Assembly: GCA_016285355.1 (NCBI GenBank)
Contig: JAEEQP010000030.1
Location: forward strand, 1-42,716
Reading direction: 5' to 3'
DNA from: Bacteroidales bacterium
GTDB lineage: Bacteria; Bacteroidota; Bacteroidia; Bacteroidales; F082
DNA length: 42,716 bases
Below, one piece after another: positions 7,957-16,226 of the stretch (within the stretch, counting starts at the first letter, position 1; each line of letters begins with the position of its first letter). Below the pieces are notes generated by a model. That model had not been told where the DNA came from and did no database searches. It saw only the letters and a program-made list of their open reading frames with translations. Made by a program: the position numbers and the translations under genes.

Positions 7957-9192
7957 ATGGAAAACTCAATCATATTTACCCCTTGCGAAATTGGCCCTAT
8001 CACCTTGCGCAACAGGGTGATACGCTCGGCGGCTTTTGAGAATATGGCCTATGGCAACCGCCCTTCCGACGACTTGCTCAACTATCATACGGCAGTGGCA
8101 CGTGGCGGTGTCGGCATGACCACGGTGGCATACGCTGCTGTCAACCAGTCGGGACTTTCGTTCGACGGCCAACTTTGGATGCGCGAGGAGATTGTGCCTT
8201 CGCTGAAGACCCTCACCGATGCCGTCCACAGCTATGGGGCCAAGGCTTCCATCCAGTTGGGGCATTGCGGCAACATGACCCATCGCTCCACCTGCGGCTG
8301 TATGCCAGTAGGGGCTTCGCGTGGTTTCAATTTCTATTCTCCGACTTTTCATAGAAAACTGAAAAAATCCGATATTTATGAGTTGGTGCTTGATTTCGGA
8401 AAGGCTGTGAGTTTGGCTCGCAAGGCGGGTTTCGATTGTGTGGAAATCCATGCGGGACATGGCTATCTCATCAGCCAGTTCCTGTCGCCCTATACTAATC
8501 ACCGTCGCGATGAGTTTGGCGGTAACCTTGATAACCGGATGCGTTTCATGAATTTGGTCATTGAAGAAGTGATGCGAGCCGCTGGCAAGGATATGGCCGT
8601 GGTGGTCAAAGTGAACATGCACGACGGTTTCAGAAAAGGCATGGATGAGGACGAGTGCCTTGCCGTGGCCAAACAGTTGGAACGGCTTGGTGTTCATGCA
8701 CTTGTGCTTACGGCAGGTTTCGTCAGCAAGGCCCCGATGGAGGTGATGCGCGGTGCCATGCCCCTAAAGACCTTGCGTTATTATATGGATCCGAAAAAGT
8801 TCTGGTGGTTGAAAGCGGGGCTCGCCTTGTTTGGCAGGACACTGATTCCCACGGTGCCGTTTAGCGAAGGCTATTTCTTGGAGGATGCCAAGATATTCCG
8901 CAAATACCTGAATCTGCCCTTGATTTATGTGGGCGGCATGGTCTCGAAGGAAAAGATGGAAGAAGTACTCGATTCGGGCTTTGTGGCTTTGCAAATGGCA
9001 CGCGCTTTGATTAACGACACGGATTTCGTCAACAAACTGCATAGCGGCGAGGTGACACGCAGTGAGTGCAAACACTCCAACTATTGTATCGGGCGCATGT
9101 ACACTTTGGAAATGAAGTGCCACCATTGCGTAGACGAAGAGTTGCCGAAGTCGATTCGGAAAGAAATCAAAAGAGCGGAAAAGAGAGGATGA
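7957..9192 (+). CDS. Old Yellow Enzyme family NADH:flavin oxidoreductase (5-beta-reductase-like)
   Basis: 411 residues: one FMN-binding TIM barrel with the OYE signature HAGHGYLISQFLSPYTNHR and RDEFGGNLDNRMRF, and no C-terminal FAD/NAD domain as in BaiCD or dienoyl-CoA reductase. The C-terminus has a cysteine cluster, C-x5-C-x10-C-x2-C (ECKHSNYC...KCHHC), that could hold an Fe-S cluster or zinc. Family members reduce activated C=C bonds; the related enzyme in the Bacteroidetes bile-acid cluster acts as a 3-oxo-delta4 5-beta-reductase. Its stop overlaps the next start (ATGA). Confidence 0.87.
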   Translation: MENSIIFTPCEIGPITLRNRVIRSAAFENMAYGNRPSDDLLNYHTAVARGGVGMTTVAYAAVNQSGLSFDGQLWMREEIVPSLKTLTDAVHSYGAKASIQLGHCGNMTHRSTCGCMPVGASRGFNFYSPTFHRKLKKSDIYELVLDFGKAVSLARKAGFDCVEIHAGHGYLISQFLSPYTNHRRDEFGGNLDNRMRFMNLVIEEVMRAAGKDMAVVVKVNMHDGFRKGMDEDECLAVAKQLERLGVHALVLTAGFVSKAPMEVMRGAMPLKTLRYYMDPKKFWWLKAGLALFGRTLIPTVPFSEGYFLEDAKIFRKYLNLPLIYVGGMVSKEKMEEVLDSGFVALQMARALINDTDFVNKLHSGEVTRSECKHSNYCIGRMYTLEMKCHHCVDEELPKSIRKEIKRAEKRG

Positions 9193-10001
9193 ATACGGCA
9201 AAATGGTTGAATCGGTTTAGGGATGCGCATGGTCATCGGCCTTGGGCTTTGATTACAGGCGGTAGTTCGGGCATGGGCTTGGAGTATGCGCGACAGTTGG
9301 CTGAAATGGGATGCAACTTATTGTTGGTCAGCAACCAAAGGGAAGAATTGGAAAAAGCTGCAAGCGATTTGAAAAGGGATGAAATCCAAGTGATTCCGCA
9401 TTATCAAGACCTCGCAACGGAGACGGCGGCTGAGGAATTGCTGGCTTTCTGCCAATCCGAAAACCTGCAAATCGACATCCTCATCAACAACGCAGGCATG
9501 TTTTTCTTTGAAGAGTTGACTACTGAAAATGAATCCAAAGCCTTGACGATGATGCGTTTGCATATCTTCACCCCGACAAAGCTATGCATCTTGTTTGGTG
9601 AGGAAATGAAAAAGCGTGGTTACGGATACCTTATTAATATGTCTTCGATGGCGGCCAAATTACCTTGTCCAGGCATCACAATCTATTCCGCCACGAAAGC
9701 ATATCTGAAAAGCTTTGGCAAATCGCTCTATTTCGAGATGCGTCCCTACGGTGTGGGCGTGACTACAGTTTGCCCAGCTGCCATTGCCACACCGCTTTAC
9801 AAATTGAAACCCAGCCTTTTGAAACTTGGTGTGAAAATTGGACTTATCGGCACGCCGCAATGGTTAGTGCGCAAGGCCTTGAAAGGCATGATGCGGAAGA
9901 AAAGGGTGGTGAAACCGGGGTTTATGAACATATACTTACCGCCTTTGATTGCTGTTTTACCCAAAGGATTAGTCAATAAGCTATGGCAAAAGTTCAAGTG
10001 A
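9189..10001 (+). CDS. Short-chain dehydrogenase/reductase (3-beta-hydroxysteroid dehydrogenase-like)
   Basis: 270 residues from the ATG that overlaps the previous stop; an in-frame extension to 9066 exists but would lie inside the OYE gene. Classical SDR motifs: TGGSSGMG (23-30, cofactor loop), NNAG (100-103), catalytic S153, Y166 and K170 (YSATK). The hydrophobic, basic C-terminus suggests membrane association, as in the 17-beta-HSD12/KAR-like branch. Its place as third gene after 5AR- and OYE-like genes points to a hydroxysteroid dehydrogenase; other 3-keto substrates remain possible. Confidence 0.85.
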   Translation: MNTAKWLNRFRDAHGHRPWALITGGSSGMGLEYARQLAEMGCNLLLVSNQREELEKAASDLKRDEIQVIPHYQDLATETAAEELLAFCQSENLQIDILINNAGMFFFEELTTENESKALTMMRLHIFTPTKLCILFGEEMKKRGYGYLINMSSMAAKLPCPGITIYSATKAYLKSFGKSLYFEMRPYGVGVTTVCPAAIATPLYKLKPSLLKLGVKIGLIGTPQWLVRKALKGMMRKKRVVKPGFMNIYLPPLIAVLPKGLVNKLWQKFK

Positions 10002-10930
10002 CCATAATGTTTCTGTTGGCCTGTTTGACGGCCTCTGCCCAACGCTACGAGAAGGTGCCTTTCGGTGACTTTGAGCAGTGGGCGGTGCGTTATATCACTG
10101 AGTCTAAAGTGATTGGTGGGCAGGAAAGAACTGTGTATATGGTGGGCCCGACGGATACCATTCGGGGCAACGTGGTCTATTCATACCAAAACACCATTTG
10201 GTCATCCTCGAATGTCTATGCCAAGGTGATGGGCGTGACCAAAACCAGCACCAACGTCATGCCCGACCGTGGTCCGACCGGTAAATGCGCCAAATTAGTC
10301 TCTCAATTGGCCTCATGCAAGGTGGTGGGTCTCATCAATATCAAGGTGTTGGCGACAGGTTCCATTTTCTGGGGAGAGACGCAGGAGCCTGTCTCGGCCA
10401 TCAGCAATCCTTACGCCGTCATGAGTTGGGGTATCCCTTTCACCAAACGGCCAAAGGCTTTGCTGTTCCATTATAAGGCGGTGATTCCTAACACAGGCAA
10501 GTTGATAAAGAGCACCACATTCCGCACCTCCGAGTTTGAAGGTTATGACCCGTTTGAGGTTGTTTTCATCTTGCAACACCGTTGGGAGGATGCTGAGGGT
10601 AACATCCACGCCAAGCGCGTGGGGACGGCGATGTGCCAAATTGAGAAATCGTCGCAAGGTTGGGTGATGGATTGCAGGGTGCCGGTCATCTACGGCGATG
10701 CCAGAAAAAGCAAGGATTACAAGCCTTACATGGATTTGATTTCAGGGTACAAGAATATGTACGCTTTCAACAGCAAAGGCCAGAAAAAACCCATCATCGA
10801 AGAAGCCTGGTCCGATGCGGATTGTCCTGTCACCCACGCGATTATGTGGTTCTCCTCAGGAAGCAGTGGTGCCTTCATCGGAGCCTTGGGCAATGTGTTT
10901 TGGGTGGATGAGATACGGCTGGAGTATTGA
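9983..10930 (+). CDS. Secreted PCMD-like (putative carbohydrate metabolism domain) protein
   Basis: 315 residues, or 307 if translation starts at the second ATG (10007), which gives a cleaner signal peptide MFLLACLTASAQ. It overlaps the SDR gene by 19 bp. The mature part begins FGDFEQW, contains GIPFTKRPKALLFHYKA and ends with GNVFWVDEIRLEY, a lectin-like beta-sandwich arrangement resembling PCMD proteins of Bacteroidetes. Role unknown. Its coupling to three steroid-type redox genes is unexpected, and its substrate need not be a sugar. Confidence 0.72.
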   Translation: MAKVQVTIMFLLACLTASAQRYEKVPFGDFEQWAVRYITESKVIGGQERTVYMVGPTDTIRGNVVYSYQNTIWSSSNVYAKVMGVTKTSTNVMPDRGPTGKCAKLVSQLASCKVVGLINIKVLATGSIFWGETQEPVSAISNPYAVMSWGIPFTKRPKALLFHYKAVIPNTGKLIKSTTFRTSEFEGYDPFEVVFILQHRWEDAEGNIHAKRVGTAMCQIEKSSQGWVMDCRVPVIYGDARKSKDYKPYMDLISGYKNMYAFNSKGQKKPIIEEAWSDADCPVTHAIMWFSSGSSGAFIGALGNVFWVDEIRLEY

Positions 10931-10944
10931 GAGATTTTTCATGA

Positions 10945-10978
10945 TTTGAATAGAATTTCCAAAATTTTCCTATTTTTG
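10945..10978 (+). promoter_or_regulatory. Promoter of the DUF5606 gene
   Basis: TTTG (10945-10948, -33 box) and TATTTTTG (10971-10978, -7 box) with 22 nt between. The ATG is 38 nt further on. Confidence 0.65.
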
Positions 10979-11016
10979 CAGCCGTTTTTGACAAACTAAA
11001 CTAAACACTTTTGACT

Positions 11017-11463
11017 ATGGATTTGAGTAAAATTGTATCAATATCTGGCAAATCTGGACTGTATGCGATTAAGTCACAGGCTATTGGAAGACTTATTGTT
11101 GAATCGGTTGTTGACGGAAAGTGCTCGCCGGCCTTTGCCCGCGACCGCATGAGCTCGCTTGAGGAAATCTCTATTTTCTCCACCGAAGAAGACCGTCCGT
11201 TGAAGGAAGTCTTCAAGATGATTCACGAGAAGATGGGCGACAAGGTCGACTTCGACTATAAGAAGGCTTCAAACGACGAATTACGCGAGAAGTTCGCCTT
11301 CGTCATGCCCGACTATGACGAGGAGGCCGTGTATCCTTCCGATATGAGGAAAGTCTTTGCCTGGTATCAGATGCTAAACGACAAGGGCCTGCTCGACTTC
11401 ACAGAGGAGGAAGCCCAGCCCGAGGCAACTGAAACGCCTGAGGAACCTAAAGAGAAAGAGTAA
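11017..11463 (+). CDS. DUF5606 family protein
   Basis: 148 residues from ATG 11017 (MDLSKIVSISGKSGLY); an in-frame TTG six bases upstream is unlikely. The N-terminal domain (ISGKSGLYAIKSQ ... LEEISIFSTEED) and the conserved middle (KVFAWYQMLNDKGLLDF) define DUF5606, nearly restricted to Bacteroidetes; the tail is Glu/Pro-rich. Cytoplasmic, no catalytic motif, function unknown. It has its own promoter and terminator. Confidence 0.9.
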   Translation: MDLSKIVSISGKSGLYAIKSQAIGRLIVESVVDGKCSPAFARDRMSSLEEISIFSTEEDRPLKEVFKMIHEKMGDKVDFDYKKASNDELREKFAFVMPDYDEEAVYPSDMRKVFAWYQMLNDKGLLDFTEEEAQPEATETPEEPKEKE

Positions 11464-11488
11464 AGTTTTTCATAGATTTATTGGTTGG

Positions 11489-11512
11489 AAGCCGCTTTAT
11501 GCGGCTTTTTTT
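11489..11512 (+). terminator. Intrinsic terminator after DUF5606 gene
   Basis: AAGCCGC-TTTAT-GCGGCTT followed by a T run; immediately precedes the pyrK promoter. Confidence 0.88.
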
Positions 11513-11513
11513 G

Positions 11514-11521
11514 TACCTTTG
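11514..11521 (+). promoter_or_regulatory. pyrK-pyrD promoter -7 box
   Basis: TACCTTTG, 22 nt before ATG 11543. The box covers the upstream TTG at 11519, which rules that codon out as the pyrK start. Confidence 0.65.
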
Positions 11522-11542
11522 TCCCATCAAAAAGTCAGAAAA

Positions 11543-12307
11543 ATGACAAAACAAATTGCAGACTTCAAGGTAGTCGAAAAGCAGGACTACGGACGCTCGG
11601 TGCTATTGCGGTTGTGTTCTGAGCGGCCTTTGCCCGACATCAAGCCTGGACAGTTCGTCCAAGTGCGCGTCGACGGCTCGCCAAGCACCTATTTGCGCCG
11701 CCCGATTTCCATTCATGACGTGGATTTTGCCAAAAACGAGATTGTGCTTTTGGTGCAACAGGTAGGAGAGGGGACACGACATTTGGCAGGGGCTGAAAAG
11801 GGCGATGGTATTAATATGGTATTGCCTTTGGGCAACGGCTTTACTCTTCCCGAAAAAGGGGAGAGGTGCTTGTTTGTTGGCGGCGGCATAGGCATTGCGC
11901 CTTTGTATTATTTCGCTAAAATACTGAATGAAAAAGACATTCGCCCGACTTTGCTCTTGGGTGGAAAATCGGAATCGGATTTGCTTCGTTTGGCGGATTA
12001 CCAGCAACTTGGCGAGACTTTTGTGACCACCGAAGACGGCTCACTCGGCGAGAAAGGCTTCGTGACGCAACATTCCGTTTGGCAAAAGCAAAGTTTTGAC
12101 AAAATCTATGTTTGTGGACCGAAGCCCATGATGAAGGCTGTGGCGAAACTGGCTGCCGAAAAGGATGTTTGGTGTGAGGTTTCGTTGGAAAACTTGATGG
12201 CTTGCGGCCTTGGTGCCTGCCTCTGTTGCGTGGAGGACACCGTCGATGGCCATGTATGTGTCTGCAAGGAAGGACCTGTATTTAACACAAGGAGGTTGAA
12301 ATGGTGA
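11543..12307 (+). CDS. pyrK: Dihydroorotate dehydrogenase B, electron-transfer subunit
   Basis: 254 residues from ATG 11543. PyrK carries FAD and a 2Fe-2S cluster and passes electrons from the PyrD FMN to NAD+. Visible: FAD-binding [10 protein letters not shown], nucleotide-binding [20 protein letters not shown], and the C-terminal cysteine motif [10 protein letters not shown] followed by CVCKEGPVF for the Fe-S cluster. It overlaps pyrD by seven bases, as expected for a heteromeric enzyme. Confidence 0.95.
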   Translation: MTKQIADFKVVEKQDYGRSVLLRLCSERPLPDIKPGQFVQVRVDGSPSTYLRRPISIHDVDFAKNEIVLLVQQVGEGTRHLAGAEKGDGINMVLPLGNGFTLPEKGERCLFVGGGIGIAPLYYFAKILNEKDIRPTLLLGGKSESDLLRLADYQQLGETFVTTEDGSLGEKGFVTQHSVWQKQSFDKIYVCGPKPMMKAVAKLAAEKDVWCEVSLENLMACGLGACLCCVEDTVDGHVCVCKEGPVFNTRRLKW

Positions 12308-13212
12308 ACATGACAATAGATTTGGGCCGTGGCTTGGTGCTGCGTAACCCTGTGATGACGGCTTCGGGTACTTTTGGCTACGGAGAGGAATACACCGATT
12401 TCGTGGACTTGTCGCAACTCGGCGGCATCATCGTGAAAGGCACGACTTTGCATCCCCGAGAAGGCAATCCATATCCGCGTATGGCTGAGACGGCTTCGGG
12501 AATGCTGAACTGCGTGGGACTGCAAAACAAAGGCGTCCAATACTTTATCGATACGATTTATCCTCGCATTAAGGATTTTGATACCAACGTGTTGCTTAAC
12601 CTTTCAGGCTCCACTTTGGAGGATTACGTGAAAGGTGCCGAGATGGTGGATGCTTTGGAAAAGATTCCCGCCATAGAATTGAATGTCTCTTGTCCCAACG
12701 TGAAACAAGGTGGCATGGCTTTCGGTGTGACTTGTGCGGGTATCTCACAAGTGGTTTCAGAAGTCCGCAAAGTGTATCGTAAACATCTGATGGTCAAGTT
12801 GTCGCCGAATGTGACCAATATCGCCGAAATCGCTTTGGCAGCTGAGGTAGCTGGTGCGGATTCGGTTTCCTTAATCAACACACTGATGGGCATGGCCATT
12901 GACGCAGAGAAGCGCAAACCGAAATTGTCCGTGATAACTGGTGGATTGTCAGGTGCCTGTGTGAAGCCAGTGGCTTTGCGTATGGTCTGGCAAGTGTCCA
13001 AAGCGGTGAAGATTCCTGTAGTGGGTTTGGGCGGCATCTCCAATGCCACCGATGCCGTAGAGTTCATGCTTGCCGGTGCCTCCGCCATCGAAATCGGCAC
13101 GGCCAATTTCATTGATCCTGTTGTTTCCGTAAAAGTCGCCGAAGGAATGAAGGAATATTGTGAACGGCATGGATTCCAGAAGGTTATGGATCTGATTGGG
13201 GCTTTATTGTAG
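12301..13212 (+). CDS. pyrD: Dihydroorotate dehydrogenase B (NAD+), catalytic subunit
   Basis: 303 residues. FMN TIM-barrel enzyme oxidising dihydroorotate to orotate in pyrimidine synthesis. Motifs: [26 protein letters not shown], the catalytic-base loop [13 protein letters not shown] (Cys as in class 1B) and the phosphate-binding [13 protein letters not shown] and EIGTANF. Start at 12301 overlaps pyrK; an ATG at 12310 is a close alternative. It ends two bases from the convergent hipA-like gene, with no terminator between them. Confidence 0.96.
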   Translation: MVNMTIDLGRGLVLRNPVMTASGTFGYGEEYTDFVDLSQLGGIIVKGTTLHPREGNPYPRMAETASGMLNCVGLQNKGVQYFIDTIYPRIKDFDTNVLLNLSGSTLEDYVKGAEMVDALEKIPAIELNVSCPNVKQGGMAFGVTCAGISQVVSEVRKVYRKHLMVKLSPNVTNIAEIALAAEVAGADSVSLINTLMGMAIDAEKRKPKLSVITGGLSGACVKPVALRMVWQVSKAVKIPVVGLGGISNATDAVEFMLAGASAIEIGTANFIDPVVSVKVAEGMKEYCERHGFQKVMDLIGALL

Positions 13213-13214
13213 TA

Positions 13215-14741
13215 TTAAGCACTTCGATTCCTGATTTTTGCCAAAAGGAGTTGCTCTACTAGAGTCTTCTTTCCCTCATCGGACATACGATTGAATCCGG
13301 CATCAAGAATGGTCTTGTAGACCGTTTTCTTTGGGGTGATAACAAACTTTTCTTCACGATTATTCACCTTGGCCAAAAGATGGATATTGCCTTTTGTCGT
13401 GCGTTCGAAGCGTATGTCAGACACCTTGAAACCGTCCTCTGACACGAAGCTGAAAGAAGCGCCTTCTGGATTCACGCCACGAAGTTCATAAAGCCGTTGC
13501 GAAATAAGCTCTATATGGAAACTGTCCACGCCATTAGCAGCAGCCAATGTTTCAAAATTGGCGGTGCCTTTCATCACTGTTTCTATCACTTTTTCCGGAT
13601 TCCTCACCGAATTGTCACGGCCTAGTTGTAGGAGGTCATCAATGTTAATGTCCTCGAACTTTCCGCCAATTGATATGCAGTGACGTTTTTCCGCCTCAAT
13701 GCCGTTGGTAGCGATGATGAAAGTCAAATCGTAAGCGGGTGCCAGATGCCATTCTCCGTTCTGTGACATCAGGAACGAGAAGTTCTTTTCGTGGTCGTCG
13801 GTGTTGTTGGTTAGGACGTTGAACACGGCCCGACGGAAAAGTTCGTCAATCTCAGGTTTGGGGATTTCCAGTTCGCGACAGGTGTAGAAAAGTTCTTCGT
13901 AGCTGTGTGCGTCAGGATTGATGGCGGCCAGGGTCTGTACAAACAATTTCTTGCCGTCTTTTCTGTCGAAACGTCGTGTTAGGAAATGCGGTATGTTTTC
14001 CACCTCGATTAGGCGGCTGTCCATAATGGTGATGCCGCATTGGCGGGCCATTTGGAAATAGGTCATCTCTGTCTGTGACAGTGCATGTTCTGGAGTATTG
14101 AATTTAATGAGGCAATGCTCGTATTCGGTATCGGCACTGGTTTGTCCGGAATGGATGCTTCCGTCGGGAGCAATGGCGATGATAGCTTTCATCTGGCGGC
14201 CACCTGCAGAGGTTCCTATGGCAGTCAATGTACGGCGGGTGAGAGGCTCTCCAGCGGAAATACTCTTTCCGACAAGTTGTTCCTCGATTAGCTTGGCCTG
14301 TTCATACAAGCGGTCGATTTTGACTATATCGTTGTCGTAGAAGCCACTGTCCAGCACAGGGTAAAACTCCATAGCACCCATGGCTCGTTTTCCAATGAAC
14401 GAAAGTTTGGTCAGCGGTGTTTTGTCTTTTTCGTGCAGGCCTTCGTCTTTGAACCATTGGTCAAACACGGCATTGCCCCAGCGGTCTGGTAGTGAATCGG
14501 CCAAAAATGGAGGAAGTCCTTGGTAAATCTTTGGTTCTTTAAGTCCGTGAATGGCTATGGTAGGACTTTGCGTGGCCTTTGGATATGTGATGGGCGTGAT
14601 GTCATATCCTTCTTCAAAATAATCTGGAGAGAACCAGAACAGACTATTGCCTGTGCGTGGGTTCCATTGAAGCGTGCCTATGTTCACGTCCCAGAGGGTG
14701 ACCAAAAGGGTTTGGATGTCTTTATTGTTTCTTGATGCCAT
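13215..14741 (-). CDS. HipA-family serine/threonine kinase toxin
   Basis: 508 residues, with an N-terminal HipA_N domain and the HipA kinase fold. Visible: PPFLADSLPDRWGNAVFDQW, the activation-loop-like GTSAGGRQMKAIIAI, and the catalytic NNTDDHEKNFSFL (D, H and N of the kinase loop) followed by APAYDLTF. HipA kinases in E. coli phosphorylate GltX and cause growth arrest; this branch may have another target. It overlaps its partner antitoxin gene by 20 bp. Longer than E. coli HipA (440) because of an extra C-terminal stretch of about 70 residues. Confidence 0.9.
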   Translation of the reverse strand: MASRNNKDIQTLLVTLWDVNIGTLQWNPRTGNSLFWFSPDYFEEGYDITPITYPKATQSPTIAIHGLKEPKIYQGLPPFLADSLPDRWGNAVFDQWFKDEGLHEKDKTPLTKLSFIGKRAMGAMEFYPVLDSGFYDNDIVKIDRLYEQAKLIEEQLVGKSISAGEPLTRRTLTAIGTSAGGRQMKAIIAIAPDGSIHSGQTSADTEYEHCLIKFNTPEHALSQTEMTYFQMARQCGITIMDSRLIEVENIPHFLTRRFDRKDGKKLFVQTLAAINPDAHSYEELFYTCRELEIPKPEIDELFRRAVFNVLTNNTDDHEKNFSFLMSQNGEWHLAPAYDLTFIIATNGIEAEKRHCISIGGKFEDINIDDLLQLGRDNSVRNPEKVIETVMKGTANFETLAAANGVDSFHIELISQRLYELRGVNPEGASFSFVSEDGFKVSDIRFERTTKGNIHLLAKVNNREEKFVITPKKTVYKTILDAGFNRMSDEGKKTLVEQLLLAKIRNRSA

Positions 14742-15027
14742 GATGTCTTACTCTTTGTTTGCCGTTGAGGTTGGAATAGGGCGATTCGGGTATGTCTGGA
14801 ATCAGACCGTCCAGATTCTCAATGAGTCCAGTATAGCGCAAGAGTGAAATCAGTGTTGTTGCCGTAATGTTCTTGGCTGTGCCTGTTTCGAATTTGTGGA
14901 TGGTCATTACGGATACGCCAGCTTTTGCCGATAGTTCGGCTTGCGTGAGTCCAAGAGCTACCCGATATTGCTTGAATCGCAGTCCAAGCAATTGGAGAAT
15001 TTCTGTGTCCGAGAATCTTTTTATCAT
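14722..15027 (-). CDS. HipB-like XRE-family antitoxin/repressor
   Basis: 101 residues. A helix-turn-helix spans about 12-68: RFKQYRVALGLTQAELSAKA then VSVMTIHKFETG. The C-terminal tail is basic (KQRVRHHGIKKQ). It overlaps the kinase gene, the usual order for hipBA modules, and is expected to bind and neutralise the kinase and repress its own promoter. Confidence 0.9.
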   Translation of the reverse strand: MIKRFSDTEILQLLGLRFKQYRVALGLTQAELSAKAGVSVMTIHKFETGTAKNITATTLISLLRYTGLIENLDGLIPDIPESPYSNLNGKQRVRHHGIKKQ

Positions 15028-15046
15028 GTCATTTGCAATTTGCCTG

Positions 15047-15125
15047 CAAATATAGTAAACTTTAGATTAAATAATATAAATCATTATAAAATAAAGTATG
15101 TTTTATCTGATTTTTATGTTTTCGT
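15047..15125 (-). promoter_or_regulatory. Promoter and possible operator of the hipBA-like module
   Basis: TATATTTG (15047-15054 on the minus strand) is the -7 box, 20 nt before the ATG. The upstream stretch is very AT-rich with a spaced ACTTTA...TAAAGT inverted repeat (about 15059-15098) that could be the repressor site; the operator call is weak. Confidence 0.5.
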
Positions 15126-16190
15126 CTAAACAAAATTCACTTCCGGAACAATTCTAATCCCAAATTTAGCTTCCACGGAATTCTGGATTTTCTTGGCCAG
15201 TTCTACAATATTCTGACCTTTCCCACCGCCATAATGCACCAAGACGAGTGCCTGTTTTTCATAAACACCCACATGCTCGTCGCGCCAGCCTTTCCAACTA
15301 ACAGACTCTGAGCTTTGGGGACCCTGAGCCTGTCGAAGGGTCGAAGGGCCGCAATGTTCAATTAACCACCCAGCAGGCACTTTCACTTTGCCATCAGGTT
15401 CATCATAATGTGGCATGTTGGGATAGTTCTTTTGCAAAGCTTCAAATTGTTCCTTTTCAATGACTGGGTTTTTGAAGAAACTACCGCAGCTGCCAATCTG
15501 CTTCACATCAGGCAATTTGGCGTCGCGGATGGTGCAAATGGCATCATGGAGTTGCTGTAAAGTCGGGCTTTCAATGCCATTTTGCTCCAAATAGGTTTTG
15601 ATATTGCCATATTCAAGAAGAAGAGGAGCGTTTTTCTTCAGCAAAAAATCCATTGAGGTGATGACATATTGACCTTTCAACTCGCTTTTAAATACACTTT
15701 CGCGGTAGCCGAAGCAGCATTCCTCTTTTTTGAAAACTCGTTTGTTACCCGTGGCCAGTTCTATGGCTTCGCATTGTAGGAAACTGTCTTTCAGTTCCAT
15801 GCCGTATGCTCCGATGTTCTGCACAGGCGCCGCCCCGACTTTGCCAGGGATGTGGGCAAGGTTTTCTATACCATGCCAATCTTTACTTACACAAAAGCGT
15901 ACGAAGTCAGGCCAGTCTTCGCCAGCTTGGGCACGAATGACGACTTCGCTTTCGTCTTCCCGAAGGATTTCAATGCCTTTTGTGTTGATGTATACTACAA
16001 GGCCGTCAAACATCTCATTTTGGAAAAGAATGTTGTTTCCTCCGCTGAGAATCAAGACCTTGTTCTTCTTCAATTCGCCTGATTGTATCAGCATTTGGAG
16101 ATCATTCACATGGTTGATTTCAACGAAGTATTTGGCCACGGCATCGAAGCCGAAGCTGTTGTAGGGCTTGAGGTTGACGTTGGTTTTCAT
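15126..16190 (-). CDS. murB: UDP-N-acetylenolpyruvoylglucosamine reductase with an in-frame repeat insertion
   Basis: 354 residues. MurB makes UDP-MurNAc with FAD and NADPH in peptidoglycan synthesis. Motifs: NSFGFDAVAKYF, ILSGGNNILF, IPGKVGAAPVQNIGAYGMEL, YRESVFK, the catalytic-serine loop QIGSCGSFFKNP and the C-terminal IVPEVNFV with the catalytic Glu. Between LIEHCG and WKGWRDE, which normally join directly, 17 extra residues (PSTLRQAQG...) are encoded by a dispersed DNA repeat. Without it the length would be 337, usual for the family. The frame is preserved, so the protein is probably functional. Confidence 0.94.
   Translation of the reverse strand: MKTNVNLKPYNSFGFDAVAKYFVEINHVNDLQMLIQSGELKKNKVLILSGGNNILFQNEMFDGLVVYINTKGIEILREDESEVVIRAQAGEDWPDFVRFCVSKDWHGIENLAHIPGKVGAAPVQNIGAYGMELKDSFLQCEAIELATGNKRVFKKEECCFGYRESVFKSELKGQYVITSMDFLLKKNAPLLLEYGNIKTYLEQNGIESPTLQQLHDAICTIRDAKLPDVKQIGSCGSFFKNPVIEKEQFEALQKNYPNMPHYDEPDGKVKVPAGWLIEHCGPSTLRQAQGPQSSESVSWKGWRDEHVGVYEKQALVLVHYGGGKGQNIVELAKKIQNSVEAKFGIRIVPEVNFV
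15297..15347 (-). repeat. Dispersed palindromic repeat inserted inside murB
   Basis: 51 bp (17 codons) containing CCCTTCGACAGGCTCAGGG on the minus strand (15322-15340) plus a small duplication of TCGAAGGG. The same core, CCCTTCGACAAGCTCAGG, lies in the intergenic region at 25928-25945. Confidence 0.8.
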
Positions 16191-16226
16191 CGGGCGTTCT
16201 TGAATGGGATGGGAATGCTTTGGAGG

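Noticed and set aside
13215..15027. HipA pair as a new system
   Set aside because: Gene order, overlap and motifs fit the known hipBA toxin-antitoxin type.
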